NCBI GenBank assembly: GCA_027422505.1
Contig: JAPQWV010000678.1
Span: 124,001-188,000, forward strand
DNA: 64,000 nucleotides
Source: Craterostigma plantagineum
Taxonomy: Eukaryota; Streptophyta; Magnoliopsida; Lamiales; Linderniaceae
Direction: 5' to 3'
The stretch's first letter is position 1, and each line of letters opens with the position of its first letter. A program made the translations under genes and the position numbers. Positions 23,522 to 34,777 of this stretch are shown here, in pieces. The notes beneath the pieces are model-generated. The model searched no databases and was not told the DNA's origin. It worked only from the letters and a program-made list of their open reading frames with translations.

Positions 23522-23631
23522 GAGGACGAAGATTGTGATTCTGATGGTGTGTGTAGAGATATCATCTGCAGTAAATGGCACGGGTGGGAATTTAAGAACC
23601 CTAATTAAATGCAACCACACACTACTTTTCA

Positions 23632-23677
<46 letters not shown>

Positions 23678-24238
23678 ATCATCATCTCGTTGAAACTTGA
23701 ACTAGTGTTATCTCTTCGGTATGAATAAAGACGTTAAAGGGGGTGATGAAGTATTTGTCGGTACATATATTGATGGTAGTAAATGTAGACTAAGCAGGTC
23801 CTTCGTTCACCGAGGATGTAGTAGCTTTTTCTTTTTTTTCATTACATTTGAGAATCAAATCATGAATTAAAGATCGGTTGTGTATGATCTATTTATATCT
23901 CGAGTTTTATCTTTCAATCCCAATTTTCCTATCCAATAAAGTAAGATGTTACATACAACATACTTAAGGAGCTATATTATGTGAATGAAAGCAAGACCAA
24001 AGTAGCTAATGGAAATGAGCAGCATAATCGAGTTTCATACATCACACAATGGCATCAAATGATCCCTCCTATCAAACAAACATGCGAAAAAGATGCCAAC
24101 TTTTTTTTTTTTACAGTCCAAAATAAAACCAATCTAACCATACAAAATATTTTACTCCCAGCCCAGCTTTCAACTTTACATCACATTCTTCAATTCAGGA
24201 AACACAAAAATGAACCATTTTTCGACTAAGGTACTTAG
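23522..24238. other. Intergenic region, cell-wall protein gene to ceramidase
   Basis: It contains a (CT)n microsatellite at 23641-23677, a T-run at 24101-24112 and otherwise plain AT-rich DNA. No gene is supported. Confidence 0.5.
23641..23677. repeat. (CT)n microsatellite
   Basis: The tract is CT repeats interrupted once by TTT, about 190 bp upstream of the cell-wall protein gene. It has no coding meaning. Confidence 0.9.
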
Positions 24239-25401
24239 CTACTCGGCTTTCGATTTGTTGATTTTCACGTAGGGAACATATCCCATGAAGTGCCTGATTT
24301 TAGGATCCCATCCCCTTTGCTGAGCTCGGCAGTACATCAGAAAAGTATTAGCAAAGTACGAATTGAAACCCATGAAAACGTGCCACAGTGCGTGGCCTTG
24401 TGGGTTGAAGTACCACCGTGATAAAGACACGCAAAAGAGACGGTCAACTAGCCAGCACAAACTCCCGATAGAGAGAGTAATGACGTATAGCTTTGCTATC
24501 CACTTAGCAGATCTGTCTTCTGTGTGAATATAGTACTTGTACATCCTAGGAATGCACAGCAGACAAAGCAGGGCGTAGTGTACCTTGAAGCTGATGTCGA
24601 AGTGAATCTGTGAATGTGCAATGGCAAACACCGCGCCGTATAGGAACAAGAAGGTGGGCATTGTACTCCGATAATGCCAGTCTGGTGAGTAGAGGATGTA
24701 TATGTAGAGGAGCATCTCCCACACCATGGGTGTTTCATCCCCTTGTTGTTGCCTGACAAATAAGTGTATGTATTTAGTCTTGTCAGCGTGCTATAAAAAT
24801 ATTGCAGTAACTTAAGACGAAGCTATGCCATCGACAATTAGTCAGGGTAGATTAATATCATTTCAATAAGTATGAAATTATTATCTACCAGATATTCCGG
24901 GATCTCTATATCTACCAGATTTCCTTTTTAACTACACATGATTCAGGCAAAGTCATAGTTTTGCTAAATGAAATCTAATGTGGAGAGTACATATCGGCCA
25001 AACAGAGTATTCATCACTTTGGATCACTAGAAAGTATGACAGAAGACAGAAGAAGCTTCTTCGACTACATAATCTTGTTCATGCCTAATCTTGCTTAGAT
25101 TAACATCCACTATATGATATCATACTCAGCATAAATTAAACACTTACAGTCGCTGCAATGTTGCATGATAGAGCATGCTTCCAAGGGCAAGTATCATATT
25201 TGATATGTGAAGGACACTGAATCTTTTCTCAAACCTCTGTCTCAGTGAATTCACGAGTCCAACAAGTGCTAAGAGGAAGCATGGGACATTTGAAATAGTG
25301 TTGAAAAATTCGGCTATGTAAGATGTGTGGACATAATTCAGCTCACACCACTCATGGCTAGACGTAACAGGGCCCCAGAAATTGGATAATCCATCCGCCA
25401 T
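24239..25401 (-). CDS. ACER: Alkaline ceramidase (ACER)
   Basis: Two coding exons (25401-25148 and 24752-24239) give 255 residues, the usual length for plant ACER. The protein starts MADGLSNFWGPVTSSHEWCE, close to Arabidopsis ACER. The enzyme hydrolyses ceramide to sphingosine and fatty acid in ER/Golgi membranes; it has several transmembrane helices. Metal-site residues typical of the alkaline ceramidase/PAQR-like fold are present: the His of MLYHATLQ, the Asp of CWLVDRLFC and the paired His of GHALWHVF. PDWHYRSTMPTF is also conserved. Sequence upstream of the ATG (25402-26490) probably contains a leader intron. No lesion is seen. Confidence 0.95.
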
Positions 25402-27049
25402 TTGTTAGTCGTTTCTGTAGACCTATGAAAAGAAAGACAAAGCGTAAAGCAATTAAACCATCAAAACCACTACATGTACAAGGATTGGTGTATAGAAGTA
25501 AAAACGAAGAGATGTTGCATCGTCCTCACCGTTACTCCACGAATACAAATATTTCTTTTAATTCATTCCAGGAGTCAAAGTATTATACAATTTACACTGA
25601 CCAGCTGAAGCCGGTTATCAGATAGTCAAGATATGAATCCACAAGAACACATTGGTGGGACACTTTCGATCTAAGTGGATCATAATGAATAACGACAAAT
25701 ATGATGGACTCCTGAATCTTCCGTTTAGCATTCAAATAATCAAAAGTCCATCAACCGTGACACCGGTACGTAACTACTTTCTATACGAGACATATTTACC
25801 AATATGTAGTGTATCACTAAATTGCATGGCAATTACCAACAATTTCAAAAATATGTCGGTAAAATTGAGAAGCAGTTAATGAGAGGCAAATTTGGTCCTC
25901 GGTTTTTCCCGCAATATACAACCGCCAACAACTATACCAACCCTTATTAGATTACTTCCCGAAACAATTAACCAAAGCATCAACAAACTTACAGAGCAGA
26001 GCGAATAATAGTTCATAACGTCTACTTCAAAAGTCAAGCATCAGAGATGGCGCCAACATGCTACAGATTATAATTGAAACCCTAGTCCATCATAGAAAAG
26101 AGGCAAATGCAAAATCGAACAAAAAAGCGAAAAACGAAAACCGGAAACCAAAAGTAGCCAAGGACAAAAACACTAAAAATATCCACAGCATACTAACTTC
26201 CTCACAAAATCACTCTCCTAATCGATAAACATAACCACAGGCGCCAACAATCGCCAAAAACTTCATATGTACATTCAACTAATCATCACACTACACTCCC
26301 GCTACAAAAGGCCACAGCAACAACTGTCAAAAAATGCTGAAAACAATAAAACGTAATAAACAAAACCACCTCCGAAATTCAGATCCGAGACTGGAAGCAC
26401 ACACCTGAAATAAGCTTGGAACAAACTTTCAACTTTGATAAACGAATCGAACACCAGTATGTATCTGCGTTGCTTATCTCGATTTTGATTAATCAGTTCC
26501 GACGTGGTGACGTTACACCGTTTGGAGCGGGGCCTTGATTCCGTTTCTCCATTTTTCTTCTCTATTCTATTTATGTATCAAAATTACGTTTTAGTCCCCA
26601 AAATCATGATTGAATTGAATCCTATCATCCTATGTAAACTTGTAACTGAAGGACTGGTTTGTTTCAGAAAGTTTTGGGGCATCGGGCGCTGATAAAGATT
26701 CGGCTTCCCAAATTACTGGTTTGACCTTCCATCGTAAATGAATTGGGGCACATTTGTGGACCATTAAAAGCCCACTTAATCAACGAACTTGACCCAAAAT
26801 ATAATACGGCCCATTAGCAGGAATAAATAAAGAAAAGAAAGTAAGAAACCCTCAATCTCGGGTCTTGGTATTCGGGTTCGATTCGACCCGATTTTCTTCA
26901 CCAAATGTAGTTGTAGAAATAGAAAGCTTCATTTTTTTCCTTTCCTTCTTCGTGGCTACTTCTCTTACCTTAACTCTCAGCTATCAGATTTGTCATGGCC
27001 TGAAACACGCAGGCATAAGCAATCACCCACCTCATAAAAGCCGCGATAT
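25402..27049. other. Divergent region between ceramidase and PPR genes
   Basis: This is the shared upstream DNA of ACER (minus) and the PPR gene (plus). Much of 25402-26490 is probably the ACER leader with an intron, judged only by position. From about 26840 the sequence is likely PPR leader. No other gene or repeat is recognised. Confidence 0.5.
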
Positions 27050-29593
27050 ATGGACATGAGAACAGTGTCAAGCTACAAAACTGCAATCGTCGCCGTTTCC
27101 GCCGCCGCTAACGCTGGCTCGCTGCTCTTTATTCCGATCAATCGCCGGTTGACTGTGTCGCCGAATCATTCGCCTGGGCCTCAGATGATCGATCACGCCG
27201 CCGCCTCACAATGCGGCGGCGAAAATATTAATGCTGATAATAATGGAAACGGTGATGGCAGCTCAAGAACTGCCCTGTCCTCGATGCTTTCTAGACCTAG
27301 TTTTAACCACGTGCGTGCTAAAGAGCTGATTTTTAGATTGAAACCTCGGCAATTCGATTCGTTGTTTGGGATATTCATGGAAAAGTGAACCCTTCTTCCG
27401 CTTTGAAGCTGTTCTATTCATGTGGTAGTAGATTTAAGTTTGAGCTCAGGTCTTATTGCTTGTTGTTCCACTTGTTGGTCGATGGGGGTTTAAATCCCGC
27501 CGCCAAGTTGTTATTGATTAGGTTGATTGATGGAAAGTTGAGCGTGGATGGTCAAAATCATGCCAGTGATGTGCCGAGGGAGGTCGTGGAGATTTTGGCA
27601 GAGACGTGGCGTCGTTCTGAGAGGTTTAGGAGAAGTGGGACGAGGTCATTCGATGTACTGGCGATGGTTTACATTGAGTTTAAGGGTTTTGGAATTGATG
27701 TTGTGATGAATGCATTTAGATATCTGGCGATAAGGGGCATTCTGCCTTCGTTGAAGACGTGTAATTTAATGATGAGCTCACTCGCAAAGAGGATGAGTTT
27801 GGAATGAGTTACGAGGTTTTCGAAATCGTACGTAATGTGCGTGTGCCTGACGTTTATATGTATAGCAGTGCAGTGGCAGCACTGTGCAAGGGAAAGAAGG
27901 TTGAAGAAGCATTAGCATTAGTTAAGGGGATGGAAGGTGTTGGGGTGAAGCCTAATGTGGTTACTTTTAATAGTTTGATGGATGGGCTATGCAAATCTGG
28001 GAATTTGGAGGAGGCTTTTCGTGTAAAGAAGAGAATGGAGGTTAGCGGAGTGAATCCAAGCATTGTGACTTACAGCGTTTTGATTAACGGTTTGGTGAAG
28101 CTTGAGAGATGCGAAGAAGCTAAAGATGTTTTGAAAGAAATGTGGGGAAAAGGGCTTACACCGAATGAGGTTATCTATAACACGTTGATCGATGGGTACT
28201 GCAAGACGGGGAAAACGATGGATGCGATGAAGTTGAAGGATGATATGCTTTCACGAGGCATTGGACCAAATTCTGTTACCTATAATACGCTGATGAACGG
28301 ATTTGCAAAAATGGTCACGTTGATTTGGTCAAGCAATTAGCTAACAAGATGATAAGTGAAGAGGTTCAAATAAATCCAGGGACAGTATCTACTGTGATTT
28401 ACTGTCTATGTAGAGCATCAGAGTTAGATTCTGCATTACAATTCACCTTGTTAGCGCTCTCGAAGAACTTAAGGCCTAACGATCCATTACTGACGACGCT
28501 GATTACTGCACTTTGCCGTAATGGCAAGCATTCACAAGCTTTGAGTCTGTACAAAACGCTGAAGGAGAAAGGTTTTGCGGCCAACACAGTGACCTCTAAT
28601 GCTCTCATTTTCGGGCTTTGTCAAGCTGGTAAACTTGACGAGGCTGAATTGATTTTCAAGAGCCTCTTAGATAACGGTGTTGAGTTGGATACGTATACTT
28701 ACAACGCACTCATATATGGATTTTGCAAAGCGAATAAGCTGGAGGAAGGATTTAAGCTCAAGGAAGAAATGGCTGGGAAAAATATATGTCCGGACATTGT
28801 GACTTACGACTTGCTGTTGCATGGACTGTGTAGCAACGGGAAAATGGACGAAGCGCTGACTTTGTGGCATGAATGCCAGAGAAATGGGCTCGTTCCTAAC
28901 GTTCGTTCATATGGGGTTATGATGGCTGGCTTCTGCAATGCTGAGAAAATCATAGAGGCCGTCGACTTTTTCAATGTGATGATTGGGCGAAATATGAATC
29001 CAAATGCTGTTGTGTACAATATACTCATTAAAGGCCACTCTAGGATTGGAAACATGCAAGAGGCTTTGAAACTTCTTGAGGACATGAAATGCAAAGGCAT
29101 TTCACCTACTCTAGTTACCTATTCTTCTTTAATACATGGTCTGAGCAGTATTGGTCGAGTCGAAGAAGCAAAAATCACGCTTGAGGAAATGAAAAAGCAA
29201 AATTTGCCTCCCGACGTAGTCTGTTATACTGCGGTAATTGGCGGTTACTGTAAGCTAGGTCGAATGAACGAGGCGAGGAGTCTTATGCTCGAAATGTCAT
29301 CGATGAACATAGAGCCTAACAAGATTACTTATACGGTAATCATCGATGGTTATTGCAAGTTGGGTAATATGAGTGAGGCTTCTGAGATTCTCAAGGAAAT
29401 GTTGAGCAAAGGAGTAATGCCTGATAGGGTTACTTACAACACATTGACACATGGTGTCTGTAAGCAAGGAGGAGTAGAAGAAGTCTTCGACCTTTGGGAT
29501 CAAATGTCTGTTAGGGGATTACATTTAGATGACATTGCATGCACTTCTTTAGTTCACTGCCTGCCTCAGCATCCCGGGATGAAAAATGACTAA
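27050..29593 (+). CDS. P-type pentatricopeptide repeat protein, At4g19440-like, frameshifted
   Basis: This is one intronless gene read in four successive frames. The breaks are at the T3 run 27365-27367, the GG at 27791-27792 and the A5 run 28307-28311. Each is consistent with one missing homopolymer base; allowing for them gives about 848 residues. An N-terminal ~60-residue Ser/Ala/Arg-containing region could be an organelle targeting peptide. About 17 tandem 35-residue PPR units follow, with regular VTYNTLIDGYCK-like cores. There is no E or DYW tail, so it is P class. It resembles Arabidopsis At4g19440, annotated as chloroplast-targeted. PPR proteins bind organelle RNA; the target here is unknown. 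Strong repeat conservation on both sides of every break argues against an old pseudogene. Confidence 0.88.
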
Positions 29594-30489
29594 ATCGAGC
29601 ACGGTATGATCTTTAGATGGCAATGATCAATGCTTTAATTTTAGTTGTTTTCCTCAAAAAGGCTGTCTAAAGATTGACTTATTTCTCAGCTCACATCTCA
29701 GCTTAATGCAGCATCTTCGTGAATTTCATTTCTACAGGATTATTCGAGGCATCTATGTCTACCTGACTACAAAGTTGGAGTGGTTCAAATTGATTCGAGA
29801 GTTGTGCGTAAAACTGGGAATTTTGGTATGTTGTATACATGCAGAGAAACTATCGTTATCTTTCACAAAGATAACATATCAGCTATCGTATTTCATGTGG
29901 CGCAGGGGATCATCGGGCAACTCTCTCTCAGCACGACCGTTCTTATGCTTCACTTGGGAAGTAGAGCGTACGTACAATGTGAGTGAGCAATAACCTTTAC
30001 CAGTTCTTGTGATTCTTAAGTCAATGTCAATAAATTTCCAGGTGGGGGATTTATGCATACTCATAGGCATTCTTACAGTCATCAGTGATTTGCAGCTAAT
30101 GAACTGTGTTTGTGACCTTCGATACTTTATTCTCCGACCGTGTTCATGATGTTCCTTTAGGCCAATCCCGAGGGGCTATTACTGTTGCGGGGAAGAACTG
30201 TGATGTATATATCGTTACAATGGAGGCAGAGATTCAACAAATTCGTGTAGAAACCGAGGCTGCAACCTATATGATCTATTTATTTCTTTAATTCCTTTCC
30301 TAGTAAAGCTTCATTCAACAATCTTAAGTTAGTTGGCTTAGGTTTAATTCTTACGTAAGAAGAACAGATTTGTCTGTGTATATATCTTCCTTAAAGTTAA
30401 ACTAGTACAAGTCAGGCAATAAGAAAACAAAAGAAAACTTACGACTGAGTTAAGTTTTTTTCAGACATGAGAAATCTACGGAGATGGGA
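29594..30489. other. Convergent region, PPR to methyltransferase
   Basis: This is the downstream DNA of the PPR gene and of the methyltransferase. Two short open frames on the plus strand (29706-29993 and 30106-30291) lie next to acceptor-like CTACAG and TTTGCAG sites, as would fit a spliced 3' UTR or a non-coding transcript. I recognise no protein in them. The minus strand shows nothing. Confidence 0.4.
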
Positions 30490-32501
30490 TTATAATTTGA
30501 TGTGAAGCTTCCATAATTCTCGAACATTCGACGAACCATCAGCTACCTCCCCAACAAGAATGGCACCCAAAGCACCTGAACATTGCACTTGTTCTCATAA
30601 GCAATCTATGCTAAGAACAGATGACATGCTCTTGGACTGATAATCATATGTGTACATATATATATGTATAGCATTACCGTCTTTCTCAACGATGGAGAGA
30701 AAACGCCTTGTTCCTCCCCCGACCCCGAAATAGTACTTCTTTGCAGCCATGTACACAACTCCACCAGGACTGCTCAGACACTGAGAAGTGCAGTGACATA
30801 AATGAAGATTTACTCAACATTTGAATGGAAGATGAGATGATTATTTGAGTATAATAGTGGTCGCAGCTCAAACCTTTTTTATAAGTTGATACAGACTGGG
30901 AAGTGCAGAGACAGAGTAAACTGTCTCAGCCATGAGAATCACATCGTAATTAGCTGTCTGATTCCGTTGGGAGGTTAATGATGGAGTTTCTTCTTCGTGT
31001 CTGCAATCAGAGATGATACGATGGACATCACTCCAATCGCCAGCGAAGAACCGAGTTTCGGTCGTTATCTGGTTATTTTTCAGATTAGCTTCGACGTTGG
31101 GTATGGTGAGGTGTTGAAGGACTTCTGCGTTAAAATCCTGGAAATGAACTGCTGCTGCGCCCTAATATATTGATCAAAGGGAGGAATTACAAATTTGAGA
31201 AAAAAGAAACAAAAAAACAGCTCGGGGAGTGAAGTTAAACTCAGAACAGAAAGCTGCCATTTCCTCTTTCTATTCAATCCAGGTACTCAAGGCTGCTCTT
31301 ATCATATTCAAACATAACTTTTTCATTCTTGAGCTTATACACTATTTTCAGCTATATCCACTTAAAACCATAAGGTAGAGAATATTGTTGAAAATTTTAA
31401 AAATAGAAATACAAAATGTGATAAACAACTAGGTACATACAAGATGATAGGCACATAATTACCTTCAAGCAGGCATATATGCCAGGTAGTCCATGACCAC
31501 ATCCAAGCTGTAACACATCACAAGGTAGGGAGTGATCAGTAAACCGAGCTTAGGATATAATATTCTCTATCAAGAGAAACAGAATGAAAGAGAATGGAGA
31601 TAGTAATTATTGCAAAGGCTAAGCTTTTGGTCCTCTTAAAGAAAACGAAGGCAACAAACCATAGGAACGGCAACAAACGAATATACAACTATACATGAGT
31701 ATTGATAAGTAGCATGAGCTTACATCACAAGGATGCTTTGATCACATTACGACTTTAGAGCGTTACCCACCTCTAGAACTCGCTTTCCTGAGAATGACAA
31801 AAGCCCATCTTCCACCTCGGAACTGAGGACTTTAATCAAATCCAAGGAACCCTCCCATAGTTTCAATCCTCCTATATATATATACCCATAAAGTAAACAA
31901 AATTCCTAAAAACATATACTTCAAATAAACAAGATGCAAAGTGAATTAGAGGCAGCAAACTGCAAATGTGACAATCAGAAAATAACCAAAAGATGGAAAT
32001 AAAACCCGAACCTTCATATTTCCCAGGTACTAAATCGGAATCAGACAGCGCAAAAACATCCTGGGTACTTACCCTACCCTGCAAAGAAAAGCACTGATAA
32101 CAATGGAGATGCAATACCATAATCACAAGGCTTAGCTCAACATCTAAGACTAGTTCATACTTTGACTGACCTTGACCAATGTGAGTCCCCCAACATTCAC
32201 AGGCTCCAGCACGCGCTTCACACTCGCAGAAATCTTTATTGACATAGATACGAATGAAGTAAATTTTTTTTGGGACGAAAGTAATGCTGATAGTACAAAT
32301 TAAATTCGCTTAGGCGCTTAAGCTGGATTGGAAAAGTGTTACCTCCGACGCAAGAACCTCAACGCACGGCGGCGGTGGAGGCCGAGGATTCGATTTCTCC
32401 GAAGAATCAAGGAAGCCCAAAGCATAGCTGGGTTTACTACTGTCGTCGTCAAACAAACGGAAAACTTCTGCTTGTGGTTTGTTCGATTGCTCGGAGTTCA
32501 T
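30490..32501 (-). CDS. METTL18/HPM1-like histidine protein methyltransferase
   Basis: Eight exons (32501-32343, 32233-32171, 32078-32012, 31871-31771, 31507-31463, 31161-30874, 30780-30678, 30575-30490) splice cleanly to 303 residues. The SAM-binding motif I is VLELGCGHGLPG, preceded by KYEGGLKLWEGSLDL, which is characteristic of METTL18/Hpm1, the enzyme that methylates a histidine of ribosomal protein uL3. Later motifs are HFQDFNAEVL and YDVILMAETVYS. The start is the ATG at 32501; an in-frame TTG upstream at 32570 is not used. A proline run (residues 41-45) lies in the variable N-terminus. It resembles Arabidopsis At2g43320. The substrate in plants is inferred from the yeast and animal enzymes. 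No lesion is seen. Confidence 0.92.
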
Positions 32502-33023
32502 CGATGCTTTTGCTAAAATGCTACTGTTTACTACCCTCGGTCGATGAACTGAGCAACTCAGTATCGTCAATACTACACTAGCTGTAGAAACCTTCTATAG
32601 TCGACAAGGTCATATTAGTCCTTTCATAAGAACAACGATTTCTCTCCTCCATATAGAAAGCAAAAAAAAAGCAAGCTTTGTACAAAGGCCAATCCCACAA
32701 TTGCCCTCCATTGCATCTCCCCTTGCAACTAGAAATCTATCCACGATAAAGAACTCAGAAAAAAAGAGGCTCTCTGCTTAGCTTGATCTCAATTCCTAAA
32801 AGGTCGGTTTCCGATCCATGGTGGCAGGAAAATGGGTCAATTTATCTGAATTTCTGTGTGTAGAAGGCGTCCGAGTCACGCGCCGTTGATGTTAAGTGCT
32901 TTAGGTGTACGATTTGCACGATATGGTTTATCATCTGATGTTTGCTGATGAGATAGTCTTCAGTAGTAGTATAACAGTGACATTCCTAGCTGCAATTTCA
33001 GTAGTATTAGCAGTCAAGTGACG
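32502..33023. other. Divergent promoter region, methyltransferase and trihelix gene
   Basis: Only 522 bp separate the two divergent starts, so the promoters are likely shared or abutting. I see no strong TATA box for either gene. No other gene or repeat is seen. Confidence 0.5.
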
Positions 33024-34281
33024 ATGTCTCAGCCGAGGAGGAAGAAATGGACGGAGGCGGAAGAGAGGAGCCTCATAGACGTATACGACGAAATGCGCTG
33101 CGATGGACTCTACTGAAGATGAAAACGAGGGAAAAAAAGTACAAGCCCATCGCTCAGTACGTGAACTCCACGCACCACGCCCGTGACCCGGCCTCCTACC
33201 CATGGCAGTGGACGTGGAAAGACGTATCCACGAAAGTCCAAAACATGAGGCATCAGTACGCTTTGGTGAAGCAGAAGATTAAGGCCCAAGATTCGAGCTT
33301 CGACTGGCTCGAGGGCGACAATCACTGGCCCAACTTCCTGAGGTACAAGGAGGTGTTCGGCGACGTCCCTCTTGCCTTCAGCAGCAGCGTCGACGCGGCG
33401 GCAGGAGTCGGGAACGATTGCGGCTTCGAAGGGGGCGGTGGGGAGATGGAAATCGCAGGGTTCGGGCAGCTCGGGCAGGTCGGGCCGGAGGATTTCGTCG
33501 ATGGGATTGAGAACGGCGTGATGGATTTGGAGTTCGACTACGACGCCGAAGATGGGAATGGTAACGGTAACGACAAGAATCGTGGCAAGGGGGAGGTTTC
33601 TGATAGGTTCGTGGGAGAAGAGGAGGTTCCTGAGAGGAAGAAGAGGAAGGTTTTCTTGAGAGGGGGCGAGAGGAAGGCCTGGGCGTTCCTCCTTAACCAA
33701 TTAGGGCAGCTGAAGGAGATGGAGAGCAAGTTCGAAAGGCGGGAGAACGAGAGGGAAAGGGAGAGGGAGAGGGCAGCCCAGGCGAGAATTGAAAAGGAGA
33801 AAGAGAGAGAGGCCAAATGGGAAGAGATGGAGAGGGAGAGGCTGGCGAAGGATGAAGAACGATCCGAGGTGAGGAGGCGGTGGATTCTTGAGTGGGAAGC
33901 CATGGAGAGAGAGAGTGAGGAGAGGGATAGCAGAAGGAAGGATGAAGAGTTGGGGAGGGAAAGGGAAAGGAGGAGAGAATGAATCTGAGGAGGTTGGAGT
34001 GGAAGAAGAGAATGGATGGGACTTTAGAGAGGCATAGAGCTGAGATGGCTCAGATGCAGGCTAGGATACTGCACGAACAGCAGAGTATAACGAATCATTT
34101 TATCGGGGTCGTTTCTCAGTGGACGACGGGCCATCCTTCTGGGCTGTCCGATCATAATGGAGCTAGCGGACATTATTTGTCTCAGATGATGCAGAATATG
34201 CACCATGTGAATGGCATTCACGGGGATGATGAACGTGTGGAAGGAGATAACCAAGAGGATCAGTTCATCGTGGACGGGTGA
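33024..34281 (+). CDS. Trihelix (GT-type, MYB/SANT-like) transcription factor, frameshifted
   Basis: The gene is intronless and about 419 residues if two one-base gaps are allowed for. The N-terminal DNA-binding domain (residues ~5-110) starts RRKKWTEAEERSLIDVY and continues with TREKKYKPIAQYVNS, WQWTWKDVSTKVQNMRHQY and the WPNFLRYKEVFGD end of the trihelix fold. A basic cluster ERKKRKV is a likely nuclear localisation signal. A long Glu/Arg-rich coiled coil follows, then a short Met-rich tail. The frame breaks are at the GG at 33105-33106 and the AA at 33978-33979; one added base in each run restores the conserved reading. The chosen ATG at 33024 precedes the domain directly. Target genes are unknown. 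Confidence 0.87.
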
Positions 34282-34777
34282 TACACGCTAGTTTTTGGTT
34301 TTGCTTCGCTCGAGGTGTTGTGAAGGAAAAAGGAGATCTTGGGAGGTTGGTTGGAAGTGTTGTTTTGTTCTGTGTACTACATAGATGTGCAGTTTATATT
34401 CTTTGCTTATTTTTTTTTTCCTGAGAATCGGTATGGTATTCCTTTTGATATTCTGCTCTTGTTCATTAATGTGACTTTGACATACAAGTCATCTATGAAA
34501 TGCTCTCAAACCTTTACAATTGGATTAAAGACAAGACACATGGTATTGGTGGTAATAAAGGAGTCAGAAAAATTATAGAAACAAATCATTCGTAGCATGA
34601 ATATTGTCGGTAACATTTTCTGAGGCAAAAGAAAGAATGACGAGATCGAAAACGGCAATGGTCAAACTCAGTCACTACTAAATACAGCAAAACTCAACCA
34701 TGAAATACAAAGTCAGGATCATAACATTGTCACAATGCTGTAACAGGCCACCGCGAGCTCTTTCCCAATACGTTCGT
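34282..34777. other. Convergent region, trihelix gene to eIF3h
   Basis: These are 3' UTRs of both genes and AT-rich spacer. No further feature is supported. Confidence 0.5.

Noticed and set aside
26868..26890. GGTTCGATTC word like a tRNA B box
   Set aside because: No A box at the right distance, and no acceptor or anticodon stem can be formed around it.
32502..32570. Longer methyltransferase N-terminus starting at 32570
   Set aside because: The codon is TTG. The ATG at 32501 gives a normal-length protein.
33110..33903. Long minus-strand open frames opposite the trihelix gene
   Set aside because: They are shadows of the Glu/Arg-rich and GC-rich coding strand. The plus strand carries the recognisable domain.
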